The notes below the pieces were generated by a model, which saw only the letters and a program-made list of their open reading frames with translations, had not been told where the DNA came from and searched no databases. From an uncultured Pseudomonadota bacterium (GTDB lineage: Bacteria > Pseudomonadota > Alphaproteobacteria > Rs-D84), in assembly GCA_937885575.1 (NCBI GenBank), contig CALABO010000015.1, positions 1-64,000 of the forward strand: a stretch of DNA of 64,000 nt, read 5' to 3'. The translations under genes were made by a program, and so were the position numbers. Shown here in pieces: positions 8,423-16,771 of this stretch. How positions within the stretch are numbered: the stretch's first letter is position 1; every line of letters begins with the position of its first letter.

Positions 8423-9295
8423 TTAAATTGTTCGTTTTGGGCGCAATACGTTCGATTCGACCGTGCCAATTCCAACGAATTTTTCGCCAGAATACACACG
8501 ATATGTTCCGTTTGCGGCCGTTATATCGATAAACCCGCCATTTTTGTATAAACGACAAGATTTATCACACAGATTCAAAACCGGAATGTCCCCCAGTCCT
8601 GAATCCACCGGCATCAGATATTTTCCGATGTCGCCACCATTATTAAACAAATTTTCCAAGAAATCAAGTGTCACCGCATTTTTTATTGTCCAACCACTTG
8701 TTTGCGTGCGGCGAATAGTGGTGACCGTTGCGACCGTGCCACATTCGCGCGCGATATCACGCGCCACACTGCGCACATATGTGCCGGGCGCGCAACGCAT
8801 GCGAAAGTTCCAATCTTTCCCATCGGTGCCCATCAATTCAAGTTCATATATATCAATTTCCCGCGCGGGGATTTCCACAGGTTTCCCCGCGCGCGCCAAT
8901 TCATATGCACGAACGCCAGAGATATGAACAGCACTGTATGCCGGTGGAATTTGTCGGATGCGGCCGATGAATTTCGGCAGTGCCGCACGAACGGCGGATT
9001 CATCGGGAACAACATCTGTGCACACGGTTTCCGTTCCGGTTATATCCAATGTGTCTGTTTCAAAGCCGAATTGCACAGTGAACAGATATTCCTTGGTCCG
9101 ATCGCAAAATTCTTCGATAAATGGCACCATTTTCGTTGCGTTTCCAATCGCCACCGGCAAAACACCGGACGCCATAGGGTCCAATGTTCCGATATGCCCG
9201 TTTTTCGTTGTGCCAAAGATTTTTGCGGCGCGCACGGCGGCGGTCTTTGAGAAAACGCCTGATTCTTTGTCCAAAATAATCCAACCGTCAGCCAT
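8423..9295 (-). CDS. truB: tRNA pseudouridine(55) synthase TruB
   Basis: Makes pseudouridine 55 in the T loop of tRNAs. The 290-residue protein carries the motif [15 protein letters not shown] with the catalytic Asp in TLDP, the KEYLF motif, and the [11 protein letters not shown] segment. The ATG at 9295 ([10 protein letters not shown]) matches the family N-terminus better than the alternative six codons upstream. A C-terminal PUA-like segment is present. It is the first gene of truB-rpsO-pnp and is divergent from the P-loop gene at 9377. Confidence 0.96.
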   Translation of the reverse strand: MADGWIILDKESGVFSKTAAVRAAKIFGTTKNGHIGTLDPMASGVLPVAIGNATKMVPFIEEFCDRTKEYLFTVQFGFETDTLDITGTETVCTDVVPDESAVRAALPKFIGRIRQIPPAYSAVHISGVRAYELARAGKPVEIPAREIDIYELELMGTDGKDWNFRMRCAPGTYVRSVARDIARECGTVATVTTIRRTQTSGWTIKNAVTLDFLENLFNNGGDIGKYLMPVDSGLGDIPVLNLCDKSCRLYKNGGFIDITAANGTYRVYSGEKFVGIGTVESNVLRPKRTI

Positions 9296-9322
9296 GACGG
9301 TATTATTGAACAAAATTATGAA

Positions 9323-9351
9323 TTTACAACTTGTTTTTTTTAATCTATGAT
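9323..9351 (+). promoter_or_regulatory. promoter of the P-loop gene
   Basis: TTTACA (9323-9328), 17-bp spacer, TATGAT (9346-9351), about 25 bp before the ATG at 9377. Confidence 0.6.
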
Positions 9352-9376
9352 TCTATTCATAACCCCAGGATTAAAA

Positions 9377-9982
9377 ATGAAAAGTTTAGTTATACTTGGT
9401 ATTCCGCGTGCAGGCAAATCTACATTGGCAAAGTGTGTGTTAAAACAATTGATTCAAGATGGTATTCCGGTCACTTTATTGTCTGCGGATTCACTTATCG
9501 GCGGTTTAACCGCAAAAAGAAATAGTTTTATGTGGCGCTTGATTGTGCGACCAATGCGGCATATTTTTCCGTTCTTGCGCAGACAAAGTAAAATATCACT
9601 GCATCGCGATTTATGTCGGTTTATAAAGCGGTTTTTCGAAGAAACTTCATCTGATTTTCCGATTGTATTTGAAGGCGCATATATTTCTCCGGCCCAAGCA
9701 GAACACCTTTTCGACCAAAATAAATGCAAAATTGTCGTCGTTGGATACCCAAATGCCGATGTGCAAGAAAAAATCGCAGATATTAAAAAGTTTGATAATA
9801 AATCACCTATAAGTCGGCTGAACGATAAACAAATCCAAGCAAGAATCCAAAACCTTGTAAATCTCAGTAAACAATATCAGCGTGAATCAAAAAATAAATT
9901 TGTTTTCTTGGACACATCCAAAGAATATCATAAAACGCTTTGTGATTTTGCAAAAAATATATCTGAATTTTTGAAAGAATAG
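9377..9982 (+). CDS. P-loop kinase-like protein of unknown function
   Basis: A 201-residue soluble protein starting with a beta strand and a Walker A loop (GIPRAGKST, residues 8-16). A D-S-L motif after the second strand and a F-E-G-A segment near residue 98 suggest a small-molecule or nucleotide kinase (zeta-toxin, adenylylsulfate-kinase or 2-phosphoglycerate-kinase-like group). The substrate is unknown. The ATG at 9377 follows AGGA at 7 nt spacing. It is AT-richer than its neighbours and stands alone, divergent from truB and convergent with mutS (stops one base apart), so acquisition by transfer is possible. Confidence 0.72.
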   Translation: MKSLVILGIPRAGKSTLAKCVLKQLIQDGIPVTLLSADSLIGGLTAKRNSFMWRLIVRPMRHIFPFLRRQSKISLHRDLCRFIKRFFEETSSDFPIVFEGAYISPAQAEHLFDQNKCKIVVVGYPNADVQEKIADIKKFDNKSPISRLNDKQIQARIQNLVNLSKQYQRESKNKFVFLDTSKEYHKTLCDFAKNISEFLKE

Positions 9983-9983
9983 T

Positions 9984-12509
9984 TTAATTATTCAAATCAA
10001 ATAATGACAACTGTGGCTTTTCCGGCGAATGCACCATCGGCGCGCCCGATTTTTTGGCGCATTTAACCGGCGATACCTGCGATGGCCCTGGCGCGCCCTG
10101 CTCCAGCCCCGCCAAAACACTTTCCGCGCGCGCAACGACCGATTCCGGCATGCCCGCCATCTTTGCAACATGGATACCGTACGAACGACTTGCCACGCCG
10201 GGAACAATGCGGTGCATAAAGACAATTTCATTATTATGTTCACGAACATCGATGGTTAGGCATGAAACATTTTCTAATTCGCCGCCATTCGACGCAACCC
10301 GCGCGGTCAATTCGTGATAGTGCGTTGCAAACAATGTGCGCGCGTGCAGTGTATTCAGGTATTCCAATACCGCCTGGGCAATAGCCATGCCGTCGTATGT
10401 TGCGGTGCCGCGGCCGATTTCGTCAAAGATTATAAACGAACGCGGTGTTGCACGGCGCAATATGTTTGCGGTTTCGCCCATTTCCACCATAAATGTCGAT
10501 TGCCCCGCGGCCAGGTTATCCGATGCGCCAACGCGACTAAATAACTGGTCACAAATGCCGATTTTCGCGCGCGCCGCCGGCACAAACGAACCCATGTGCG
10601 CCAACACAACAAGAAGTGCATTTTGACGCAAATATGTGGACTTTCCCGCCATATTCGGCCCCGTTAGCAACGCAACCGATTGTTCATTCAAATTGCAATC
10701 GTTTTTAACAAAATTGTTTCCGTGTTCACGCAGCGCGCTTTCAATAACCGGGTGGCGACCACCAACGATTTCAAATTCATTTCCGTTCGTAATTTCCGGA
10801 CGTGACCATTCCCATTCGGTTGCACAATTCGCCAATGTGCACCATACATCCAAATCCGCAAACACATCCGCCGCCGCCAAGATATCATCGGCAACGGCGC
10901 GTATTTCCGCGATAAGTTTTTCGATTAAATCCGCCTCTATCGCCGCGGCCTTGTCCGTTGCAGAACGAATATCGTTATCCAATTCCACAAGGCGCGATGT
11001 CGTGAAACGCACATTTCCAACCAAAGTTTGCCGATGTATAAACCCCGATTCCGGCTGCATAAGTGGTGTTGCCTTGGCGGAGGGGACCTCTATGAAATAC
11101 CCAATAACATTGTTGAATTTTATTTTCAGCGTGTTTATGCCCGTCTGTGTCGCGTATTCCGCCTGCATTGCGGCGATGGTTTCCTGGGCCCCGTGCGATA
11201 ATTTTCGCATATTATCAAGTGCCGCATCAAACCCATCGCGAATCACACCACCATCGCGGAAAAATGTTGGCAAATCATCCACCAATGCCGACCGCAGGTG
11301 CAGTGCCAATTCGTCATGCGAACGAATACCAGCCGTCCGCGCCGCAAGCCCCGCATCAAGACGTGTTCCAATCATTTTAAGATTTGGAATTTCAATCAAA
11401 AAATCACAAACATGTCGCATATCGCGCGGTGTACCACGCCCGGCCAACAACCGCGACAGCGCGCGCCCAACATCCGGCACCCGCGCCAATGCATCGCCCA
11501 CCATCGCACGACAATCGGAATTCAAAACCATGTGTTCAATGTGATTTTGGCGATTTTTAATTTCCACCGCATCCGCCGAAAGATTACGCAAATACGCGCG
11601 CAATTTTCGCCCGCCCGCCGCGGTTTTCGTATTGTCCAGCACGTCCAACAAGCAACGCCCGCCGTCGTTTATGGCGGAATCAATTTCCAAACTTTTCCAA
11701 GTTGCAGAATCAACCAAAAGTTGCGCGCCGGCATTAAATTTATACGGCGCACGAAAAGTCAATGCCGCGCCGCGTTGCGTATTGAACAAATACGCGGCAA
11801 GCAACCCAATCGCAACATTTTCGTGTGTGTCTTCGGCGCGCGCGCCCGAAAAGACCGCACCAATAATCGTATCTATATCACCGCGGCGATAGATTTTATC
11901 AAACACCGGCGTTGATTTGAACATATCGCGAATATGCAAAATCGTTTCATATTCCGCGTCCGATGCCGGATAAATTATTTCCGCCGGCGAAATCCGTACC
12001 AGGTCATCAATAATATCATCCGTGCGGCCAACAAAGAATTCACCCGTTGAAATGTCACACCCCGCAAAGTCAAAACTTTCATGCGCCACACGCACAATCG
12101 CAAGCAAGAAATTTGCGGACTTTGGCGACAACAAATTTTCATCGGTAAGTGTTCCCGGCGTTAAAACGCGTGTGATTTTGCGTTCGATAAATTTGTGTCC
12201 GCGTTCTTTGGCCTGGGCCGGGGTTTCCATTTGTTCAACCAGCGCAAGTTTATACCCCATCCGCACAAGGCGCCCAAAATAAGTTTCCGCCGCATGCCAT
12301 GGAATACCGCACATTGGAATATCCGCACCGTCGCCATCCGTCCCGCGCGATGTCAGAACCAGTCCCAATTTCGCACTTATTGTCTTTGCATCTTCGAAAA
12401 AAGATTCGTAAAAATCGCCAAGCCGAAACATAAGCAATGCATCGGGATTTTCGGCTTTGAAATCCACATACTGTTGCATTACCGGGGTCAGTTTACTTTT
12501 ATCGGCCAT
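9984..12509 (-). CDS. mutS: DNA mismatch repair protein MutS
   Basis: Mismatch-recognition ATPase. The 841-residue protein has the N-terminal mismatch-binding domain with F-Y-E (in GDFYESFFEDA, near residue 36), connector, core and clamp regions. The C-terminal ABC ATPase has Walker A TGPNMAGKST, the Walker B region DEIGRGT and the ATHYHEL segment. The first ATG at 12509 is preferred to an upstream TTG; GGA lies about 9 nt before it. xseB ends 11 bp upstream, so xseB-mutS form a repair operon. mutL is not in the window. Confidence 0.98.
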   Translation of the reverse strand: MADKSKLTPVMQQYVDFKAENPDALLMFRLGDFYESFFEDAKTISAKLGLVLTSRGTDGDGADIPMCGIPWHAAETYFGRLVRMGYKLALVEQMETPAQAKERGHKFIERKITRVLTPGTLTDENLLSPKSANFLLAIVRVAHESFDFAGCDISTGEFFVGRTDDIIDDLVRISPAEIIYPASDAEYETILHIRDMFKSTPVFDKIYRRGDIDTIIGAVFSGARAEDTHENVAIGLLAAYLFNTQRGAALTFRAPYKFNAGAQLLVDSATWKSLEIDSAINDGGRCLLDVLDNTKTAAGGRKLRAYLRNLSADAVEIKNRQNHIEHMVLNSDCRAMVGDALARVPDVGRALSRLLAGRGTPRDMRHVCDFLIEIPNLKMIGTRLDAGLAARTAGIRSHDELALHLRSALVDDLPTFFRDGGVIRDGFDAALDNMRKLSHGAQETIAAMQAEYATQTGINTLKIKFNNVIGYFIEVPSAKATPLMQPESGFIHRQTLVGNVRFTTSRLVELDNDIRSATDKAAAIEADLIEKLIAEIRAVADDILAAADVFADLDVWCTLANCATEWEWSRPEITNGNEFEIVGGRHPVIESALREHGNNFVKNDCNLNEQSVALLTGPNMAGKSTYLRQNALLVVLAHMGSFVPAARAKIGICDQLFSRVGASDNLAAGQSTFMVEMGETANILRRATPRSFIIFDEIGRGTATYDGMAIAQAVLEYLNTLHARTLFATHYHELTARVASNGGELENVSCLTIDVREHNNEIVFMHRIVPGVASRSYGIHVAKMAGMPESVVARAESVLAGLEQGAPGPSQVSPVKCAKKSGAPMVHSPEKPQLSLFDLNN

Positions 12510-12520
12510 TGCCAAATCCG

Positions 12521-12724
12521 TTATTCGTTCGGGCTTGTAATCTTTAAGGTTTCGATTTTTAATTCGGCCTCTTTCAGCAACTGTTCACAATAGGCCTTTA
12601 ATTTTATGCCCTGTTCATACGCGGCGACCGAATCCGCAAGTGGCATTTCGCCCGATTCCATTTTCTTTACCAGTTCGGTAAGTTGTTTGTATGCATCTTC
12701 AAACGTCAATTTATCTTTATCCAT
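12521..12724 (-). CDS. xseB: exodeoxyribonuclease VII small subunit
   Basis: A 67-residue two-helix protein that complexes with XseA to degrade single-stranded DNA. The conserved pattern is present: F-E-D-A-Y-K-Q-L near the start, V-K-K-M-E-S-G-E-M-P-L in the turn, and Y-E-Q-G-I-K-L in the second helix. It lies just upstream of mutS on the same strand. The xseA partner is elsewhere. The length is normal for the family. Confidence 0.93.
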   Translation of the reverse strand: MDKDKLTFEDAYKQLTELVKKMESGEMPLADSVAAYEQGIKLKAYCEQLLKEAELKIETLKITSPNE

Positions 12725-12781
12725 CTTAAGAACCCTTTATTCGATACACGAAAGATACAAAATAAAAAATCGATATTCCAC

Positions 12782-12809
12782 AAAAAAACACCCGCGGGGG
12801 TGTTTTTTT
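12782..12809. terminator. bidirectional terminator
   Basis: Stem ACACCC / GGGTGT (12788-12803) flanked by A7 on one side and T7 on the other, so it can act on both strands. It lies between the xseB start and the hexamer tracts. Confidence 0.7.
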
Positions 12810-12899
12810 AGTGTTAGTGTAAGTGGGTAGTGGTCAGTGGATTTAGAATTGGTTCATAATTGAAAAATTACTAACCACTAATCACTAGCACTTACACTA
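12809..12899. repeat. inverted pair of TTAGTG hexamer tracts
   Basis: A forward tract (12809-12840) and an inverted tract (12869-12899) flank a 28-bp AT-rich spacer. They are partly complementary, so the whole unit can fold as a long imperfect hairpin between two terminators. Confidence 0.65.
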
Positions 12900-12929
12900 A
12901 AAAAATCCGCCGGATGGCGGATTTTTTCA
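12900..12929 (-). terminator. terminator of the infC operon
   Basis: An 11-bp perfect stem AAAAATCCGCC / GGCGGATTTTT with loop GGAT ends at the TGA of the gene at 12927. Confidence 0.8.
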
Positions 12930-13298
12930 CTTCGCAATATTCTTATTGAAATATGTTATAAGGTATATAGCTTGTTGCTGATTTTCATCAAAATCTTTTA
13001 ATATCTCTTTTATACCGTGTTGTTTTATTTGTTCCGCAGTGTTGTTGTTAACAATATAGTAATGGTCGCCAGATTTAGAAACCAACAAAATATCACCGCG
13101 TTGAACCTCTTCGGCCCTTGGCGAATCAAGAATAATTTCTATATCCCGCCATACCGGGCTATTACAGCAGACAATTCTTTTATCGCCGCGGTTTGTCACA
13201 CTATAAACAACCGCTTCTTGTCGTTCTTTTTCTATAAATTTTTTTACCGCCAGGCCTTCTGGTGTTTGGTAATATTTTTCAATATCTTCCTTGGTCAT
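12927..13298 (-). CDS. hypothetical protein in operon with infC
   Basis: A 123-residue soluble protein with no recognised domain, no signal and no membrane segment. An N-terminal charged helix (about 1-30) is followed by a mixed region with two adjacent Cys (VCCNS) and a strand-rich part with GDILLVSKSGDHYYIV, then a C-terminal helix. It starts 11 bp after infC, with AAAGGA overlapping the infC stop, so the two are translationally close and probably share expression. The function is not known. Confidence 0.75.
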   Translation of the reverse strand: MTKEDIEKYYQTPEGLAVKKFIEKERQEAVVYSVTNRGDKRIVCCNSPVWRDIEIILDSPRAEEVQRGDILLVSKSGDHYYIVNNNTAEQIKQHGIKEILKDFDENQQQAIYLITYFNKNIAK

Positions 13299-13309
13299 AA
13301 CTTGTTCCT

Positions 13310-13864
13310 TTACTTCCCGGGTTTTGCGGGGGCGATGATAATAGATTTTGTTCGTTCGTCTGGTTTGGAACGGCTTTCCAGTGTTCCGCGGTCGCCAATC
13401 AATTCCACAACGTGTTCAAACAACGCCGGCACAGAATCACGCCCGATGGCCAGAACCCGCCGATTGCCCTTGGTCATAACAGATATTTTTACCTTGTCGC
13501 CACCGTCCAAGAACTCAAAAACCTTGCGCAATTTGATTTGTAAATCGTTTTCTTCGATAAAAGGTTTTATCCAAACCTCTTTCATTTCGGTGATTTTTTG
13601 CTTTTTCTTTGCCTCGGATGCGCGTTTTTTCTGTTCATACTTGTATTTGCCAAAGTCCATTATCTTTACGACCGGCGGCACCGAGTTAGCATTTAACTCC
13701 ACCAAATCCATTCCGGCATCCATCGCCATTTGCAGTGCCTGCGCGGTCGGCATAACGCCCATATTTTGGCCGTCTGCGCCGATAACCTGAACAGATTTTG
13801 CGATTATCCTATTGTTTGTGCGTGGCCCCATGTCACGCTTATCACGATTATTTTGCGGTTTAAT
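13310..13864 (-). CDS. infC: translation initiation factor IF-3 (AUU start)
   Basis: Binds the 30S subunit and checks the start codon and initiator tRNA. The N domain begins with GPRTNNRI, includes VMPTAQALQMA and DLVELN, and a Lys-rich linker leads to the C domain. The first ATG (13831) has no Shine-Dalgarno. Eleven codons upstream in frame is ATT at 13862-13864, preceded by AAAAGGAG with 6 nt spacing, and no stop intervenes. The gene therefore starts at AUU, as in E. coli infC, where that rare codon gives autoregulation. It is separated from rpmI-rplT (47.5 kb), unlike the usual order. Confidence 0.93.
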   Translation of the reverse strand: MKPQNNRDKRDMGPRTNNRIIAKSVQVIGADGQNMGVMPTAQALQMAMDAGMDLVELNANSVPPVVKIMDFGKYKYEQKKRASEAKKKQKITEMKEVWIKPFIEENDLQIKLRKVFEFLDGGDKVKISVMTKGNRRVLAIGRDSVPALFEHVVELIGDRGTLESRSKPDERTKSIIIAPAKPGK

Positions 13865-13907
13865 TGTACGCTCCTTTTAAACTGTTATGCGCGAATTATA
13901 CACAATT

Positions 13908-14648
13908 TTACAGAGTTTTCAACAATTTTTGCACATTTTGTAGCACCGTCCACACATCTTGTTTCGCGGCGGTTTTAAGAATCAAATAATTCGGATGGTA
14001 AATCGAAAACACGCGTGCCCCGCCCGGCCCCGATGTTTCCGCGCCGTGCCCCCGCATTAAATCAACACCTGCGATTTCCGCCGCCGCAAGTGTCCCAAGC
14101 GTTATTATTATTTTGGGCTCTAACAATTCAATCAACCGATTCAAAAACGGCCGCCCCAGGTCCAGTTCCAATCGTGACGGAGTTCGCCCCCCTGGCGTGC
14201 GCCAAAATAGAATCGGCGAAATCGAAACATTTTCGCGCGACATACCGATTGCGCCAATCATTTTATCAAACAATTCGCCCGCCGGCCCGGATAAAATGCG
14301 CCCTGTGGCATCGTCTTCACTGGACGGGATATCGGTAATAACCAAAACGCCGTTCGGATTCGGTGCGATATGTGGCACAACCACGTTCGACACGCCCGCG
14401 CGCAGGGGGTGATTAAATTCATCAATCATACGGGTTAAAACGGCGGTCGTTGTCGGCCTTTCCGCCATCGCGCACGCCGTTTCAATCGACATGGTCGATA
14501 CCGGCGATATGGGCGGCACAACATTATTCGAAACAGTGCGCACGCGCGGCGTTGCCGGCGCAGATTCCGCAACAAACCCGACCGTTTCATCGATCAGTTC
14601 CCATTTTACGCCTGCCATAACTAAATCCCGCAAAAAATCATTATTCAT
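13908..14648 (-). CDS. uracil-DNA glycosylase, family 4-like
   Basis: Removes uracil from DNA in base-excision repair. The 246-residue protein has a poorly conserved N-terminal 110 residues. The core then contains I-P-S-S-E-D-D-A-T-G (motif 1 of family 4, usually GEAPG-x-x-E-D), GPAGELFDKM, WRTPGGRTP, and the distal YHPNYL motif. The Cys residues that bind the 4Fe-4S cluster in classical family 4 enzymes are absent from the expected positions (FNHPL, WRTP), so it may lack the cluster. AAGGA lies 10 nt before the ATG. Confidence 0.82.
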   Translation of the reverse strand: MNNDFLRDLVMAGVKWELIDETVGFVAESAPATPRVRTVSNNVVPPISPVSTMSIETACAMAERPTTTAVLTRMIDEFNHPLRAGVSNVVVPHIAPNPNGVLVITDIPSSEDDATGRILSGPAGELFDKMIGAIGMSRENVSISPILFWRTPGGRTPSRLELDLGRPFLNRLIELLEPKIIITLGTLAAAEIAGVDLMRGHGAETSGPGGARVFSIYHPNYLILKTAAKQDVWTVLQNVQKLLKTL

Positions 14649-14690
14649 CGTTGTTGTTCCTTTTTGGGTTTTATTTTTATTATCTATTGC

Positions 14691-14732
14691 GACACCCCGC
14701 CCTTGCGGGCACCCCTCTAGCCAGGGGGGAAC
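14691..14732 (+). repeat. palindromic element copy B
   Basis: Same consensus as the copy at 5380 (GACACCCCGCC, small stem, CACCCCTCTAGCCAGGGGGG). It faces copy C across 26 bp. Confidence 0.85.
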
Positions 14733-14758
14733 TTAGGTTGCAACATGACGAGAGCAAA

Positions 14759-14807
14759 ATTCTCCTCTGGCCAGAGGAGTACGGCGTGGAACGCCGTGAG
14801 GTGTCGC
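14759..14807 (-). repeat. palindromic element copy C (inverted)
   Basis: Inverted copy whose central stem is ACGGCGT / ACGCCGT and whose outer stem is CTCCTCTGG / CCAGAGGAG. Together with copy B it makes a composite inverted repeat of about 117 bp upstream of pal. Confidence 0.8.
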
Positions 14808-14862
14808 CCACATACGAATACCCGGATTTTTTTCATATTTTATTTATCCTTTTTAATTGTGC

Positions 14863-14891
14863 TTGATTTTATAATCGTTTTCGTATACACT
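14863..14891 (+). promoter_or_regulatory. pal promoter
   Basis: TTGATT (14863-14868), 17-bp spacer, TACACT (14886-14891). TATACA and TATACC overlap the same area as alternative -10 boxes. A short leader with AAGGGAG precedes the ATG. Confidence 0.5.
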
Positions 14892-14927
14892 ATACCATGA
14901 GCAACATAAACTCAAGGGAGTATTTTC

Positions 14928-15344
14928 ATGAAAATAAAAAACTTTGCTTTATTGGCGGGCGCGGCTGGCTTGCTGGCGGCTTGCGGTGGTTCGACTGTGG
15001 TTGAACCGGAATCAATCGAAAACCAACGCGTTTTCTTTGCGTTTAACTCTTCGGAAATTTCCGATGCGGCGCATGATAACTTGCTTGGTCAGGCGGCATA
15101 CCTTAAATCACACGATGATGTAAAGGTTCAAATTGCCGGTAACTGCGACGAACGCGGTTCAACGGAATATAACCTTGCACTTGGTGCGCGTCGTGCGAAC
15201 GCCGCAAAGCGCGTTATCGTGAATGAAGGCGTTGATGCAAAACGCATCTCTACCATTTCTTATGGTAAAGAACGCCCGTTGGTCAAGGGAACTGGCGAAA
15301 AGGTTTGGAAATTTAACCGTAACGCCACAACGACCGTTAAATAA
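14928..15344 (+). CDS. pal: peptidoglycan-associated lipoprotein Pal
   Basis: Outer-membrane lipoprotein of the Tol-Pal envelope-constriction system. The 138-residue protein has a signal peptide ending in the lipobox LAAC (Cys19) and an OmpA-like domain with the typical Pal motifs VFFAF, GNCDERGSTEYN and LGARRA. AAGGGAG lies 7 nt before the ATG. The tol genes are not adjacent, so it is a single transcription unit bounded by a strong terminator. The length is a little short of the usual 155-175, mainly at the linker. Confidence 0.95.
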   Translation: MKIKNFALLAGAAGLLAACGGSTVVEPESIENQRVFFAFNSSEISDAAHDNLLGQAAYLKSHDDVKVQIAGNCDERGSTEYNLALGARRANAAKRVIVNEGVDAKRISTISYGKERPLVKGTGEKVWKFNRNATTTVK

Positions 15345-15345
15345 G

Positions 15346-15372
15346 AAAAACGCCCCAAACGGGGCGTTTTTT
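15346..15372. terminator. terminator of pal
   Basis: CGCCCC / GGGGCG stem with loop AAAC, five A before and six T after. It can act on both strands and lies immediately after the pal stop. Confidence 0.88.
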
Positions 15373-15401
15373 AGTGATAGTGTTAGTGGTTAGTGTAAGT
15401 G
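15372..15401. repeat. TTAGTG-type hexamer tract
   Basis: Five degenerate units between two hairpins downstream of pal; same family as the tract at 5161. Confidence 0.65.
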
Positions 15402-15426
15402 CGGGCGCGTTCGCGCCCGTGTTTTT
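15402..15426 (+). terminator. second plus-strand terminator hairpin after pal
   Basis: CGGGCGCG / CGCGCCCG perfect stem followed by GTGTTTTT-like sequence. It lies beyond the hexamer tract, just before the convergent gene at 15433. Confidence 0.6.
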
Positions 15427-15432
15427 ACCGTA

Positions 15433-15837
15433 TCAGAACTTATAAGAATTGATAGGATTTCCCTCTTCATCGTATATTACGGCGGTCACATTGTGCATAT
15501 ACAGTATTTGAAAATTCGGGTTATCCAATGTATATCCCGCGGATTCTGCCCAATCGTATTCAGAAATCGCCGCCTTTTTGGCGTTTGTATTGTCACTGTC
15601 GTCCACCAGTTCACAATTTATTCTTATCCAATTTTCATTATCATATGCAACTATGCAAACATGGTTATTTCTGGCAATTTGTTTGGATACATTCTTTTTC
15701 TTGTTGGTTATCACATAGATTTTACCATTATATAAAAAAGGATCACCAAACGGCCTTAGGCTTGGTTTGTCCCCATTGATTGTGGCCAAATAATTCACCT
15801 GTGTGTTTTCTTTTAGAAATTTAAATGTTTCATTCAT
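15433..15837 (-). CDS. pyridoxamine 5'-phosphate oxidase-like flavoprotein
   Basis: A 134-residue single-domain protein of the FMN-binding split-barrel (PPOX-like) superfamily. Typical features are the N-terminal helix, the L-A-T-I-N-G-D-K-P-S-L-R-P-F-G strand-turn and the ITNKKKNVSKQI segment that contacts the FMN phosphate in relatives. It is too short for PdxH, so it more likely binds FMN or F420-like cofactor or haem in an unknown redox role. AAGGAAC lies just before the ATG. It sits downstream of parB on the same strand but behind a GC-rich inverted repeat. Confidence 0.82.
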   Translation of the reverse strand: MNETFKFLKENTQVNYLATINGDKPSLRPFGDPFLYNGKIYVITNKKKNVSKQIARNNHVCIVAYDNENWIRINCELVDDSDNTNAKKAAISEYDWAESAGYTLDNPNFQILYMHNVTAVIYDEEGNPINSYKF

Positions 15838-15885
15838 ATTTGTTCCTTTTTTGCAAATTCATTCTTGCCGGCGTTTTTGATATTT

Positions 15886-16770
15886 TTATGCATTTCGGCC
15901 GGCAATTTTGTCAACAATTTCATTTAATTGGGCGCGTGTGTCAAAGTTTATTGTTATCACGCCCGCGCCACCGCGCCGTTCAGTGATTTTGACCGTGGTG
16001 CCCAGTGCGCGCCCTGCCCTTTGCGTCAATTCTTTGACGGTTTTCGCGTCCATTGTTTTATTTGTAAATTTGCGGTTTTTGCCGGAACGCGCCACATTTT
16101 TCATACGTTTTTCGGTATCCGCAACCGATAATTTTTGTTCAATGATTTCGCGGGCGACCTTTTCCGGATCTTCGGCAACGGTGATTGCGCGCGCGTGCGA
16201 TGCGGAAAGCGCGCCCTGCTCTACCATTTTTTTGACCGATGCCGGCAATCCGTTAAGGCGCACCAAATTCCGTATATAACTTTCGGATTTTCCAATCAAA
16301 TGCGACACATCCGCCATGGTGTATTCGCATTTATTCATCAGGTTTACGTAAGCCGCGGCCTCCTCTATCGGATTGAGGTTTTCGCGTTGCACGTTTTCGA
16401 TCAGCGCGATTTCCATTGCGTTATTGTCCGCCAAGTTCTTTACCAACGCCGGAATTTCGGATAGTCCCGCCATTTTACTTGCACGATAACGGCGTTCGCC
16501 CGCGACAATTTCGTACATGTATGGCCGATTTTTTACCGAACGCAACAAAATCGGTTGTAATACGCCCTTCTCTTTTATAGATGCGGACAAATCCGCCAAA
16601 TCTTCGGGGGTAAAGGTTTTACGTGGTTGATCGGGATTCACGCCGATTTGCGCAATCGGAATTTGCCGCACAACAACGCGTTCCGTGCCACTTAAAATCG
16701 ATACTTCGGGCGCCGCGCCCATTTCATTTTGTAAATCTGTTAGTGTCCGTCCCAGGCCAAATTTTCCCAT
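15886..16770 (-). CDS. parB: chromosome partitioning protein ParB
   Basis: CTP-dependent DNA clamp that loads at parS and drives chromosome segregation. The 294-residue protein has an N-terminal linker, the ParB/Srx CTPase domain with D-Q-P-R-K and the GERR-Y-R motif (GERRYRA), the ENVQREN-L-N-P motif, the helix-turn-helix (about 150-180) and a C-terminal dimerisation region. The ATG is one base from the parA stop, so parA-parB are coupled. A parS-like site lies at 17653-17668. Confidence 0.97.
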   Translation of the reverse strand: MGKFGLGRTLTDLQNEMGAAPEVSILSGTERVVVRQIPIAQIGVNPDQPRKTFTPEDLADLSASIKEKGVLQPILLRSVKNRPYMYEIVAGERRYRASKMAGLSEIPALVKNLADNNAMEIALIENVQRENLNPIEEAAAYVNLMNKCEYTMADVSHLIGKSESYIRNLVRLNGLPASVKKMVEQGALSASHARAITVAEDPEKVAREIIEQKLSVADTEKRMKNVARSGKNRKFTNKTMDAKTVKELTQRAGRALGTTVKITERRGGAGVITINFDTRAQLNEIVDKIAGRNA

Positions 16771-16771
16771 T

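Larger units (their letters stand above)
14649..14862. other. intergenic region with inverted element pair
   Basis: Apart from the two inverted copies of the palindromic element and the pal promoter downstream, nothing coding is seen here. Open frames through it are repeat-derived. Confidence 0.6.

Noticed and set aside
10636..11544. 302-codon plus-strand frame
   Set aside because: Lies wholly antisense to mutS, which has all its motifs; a codon-bias shadow.
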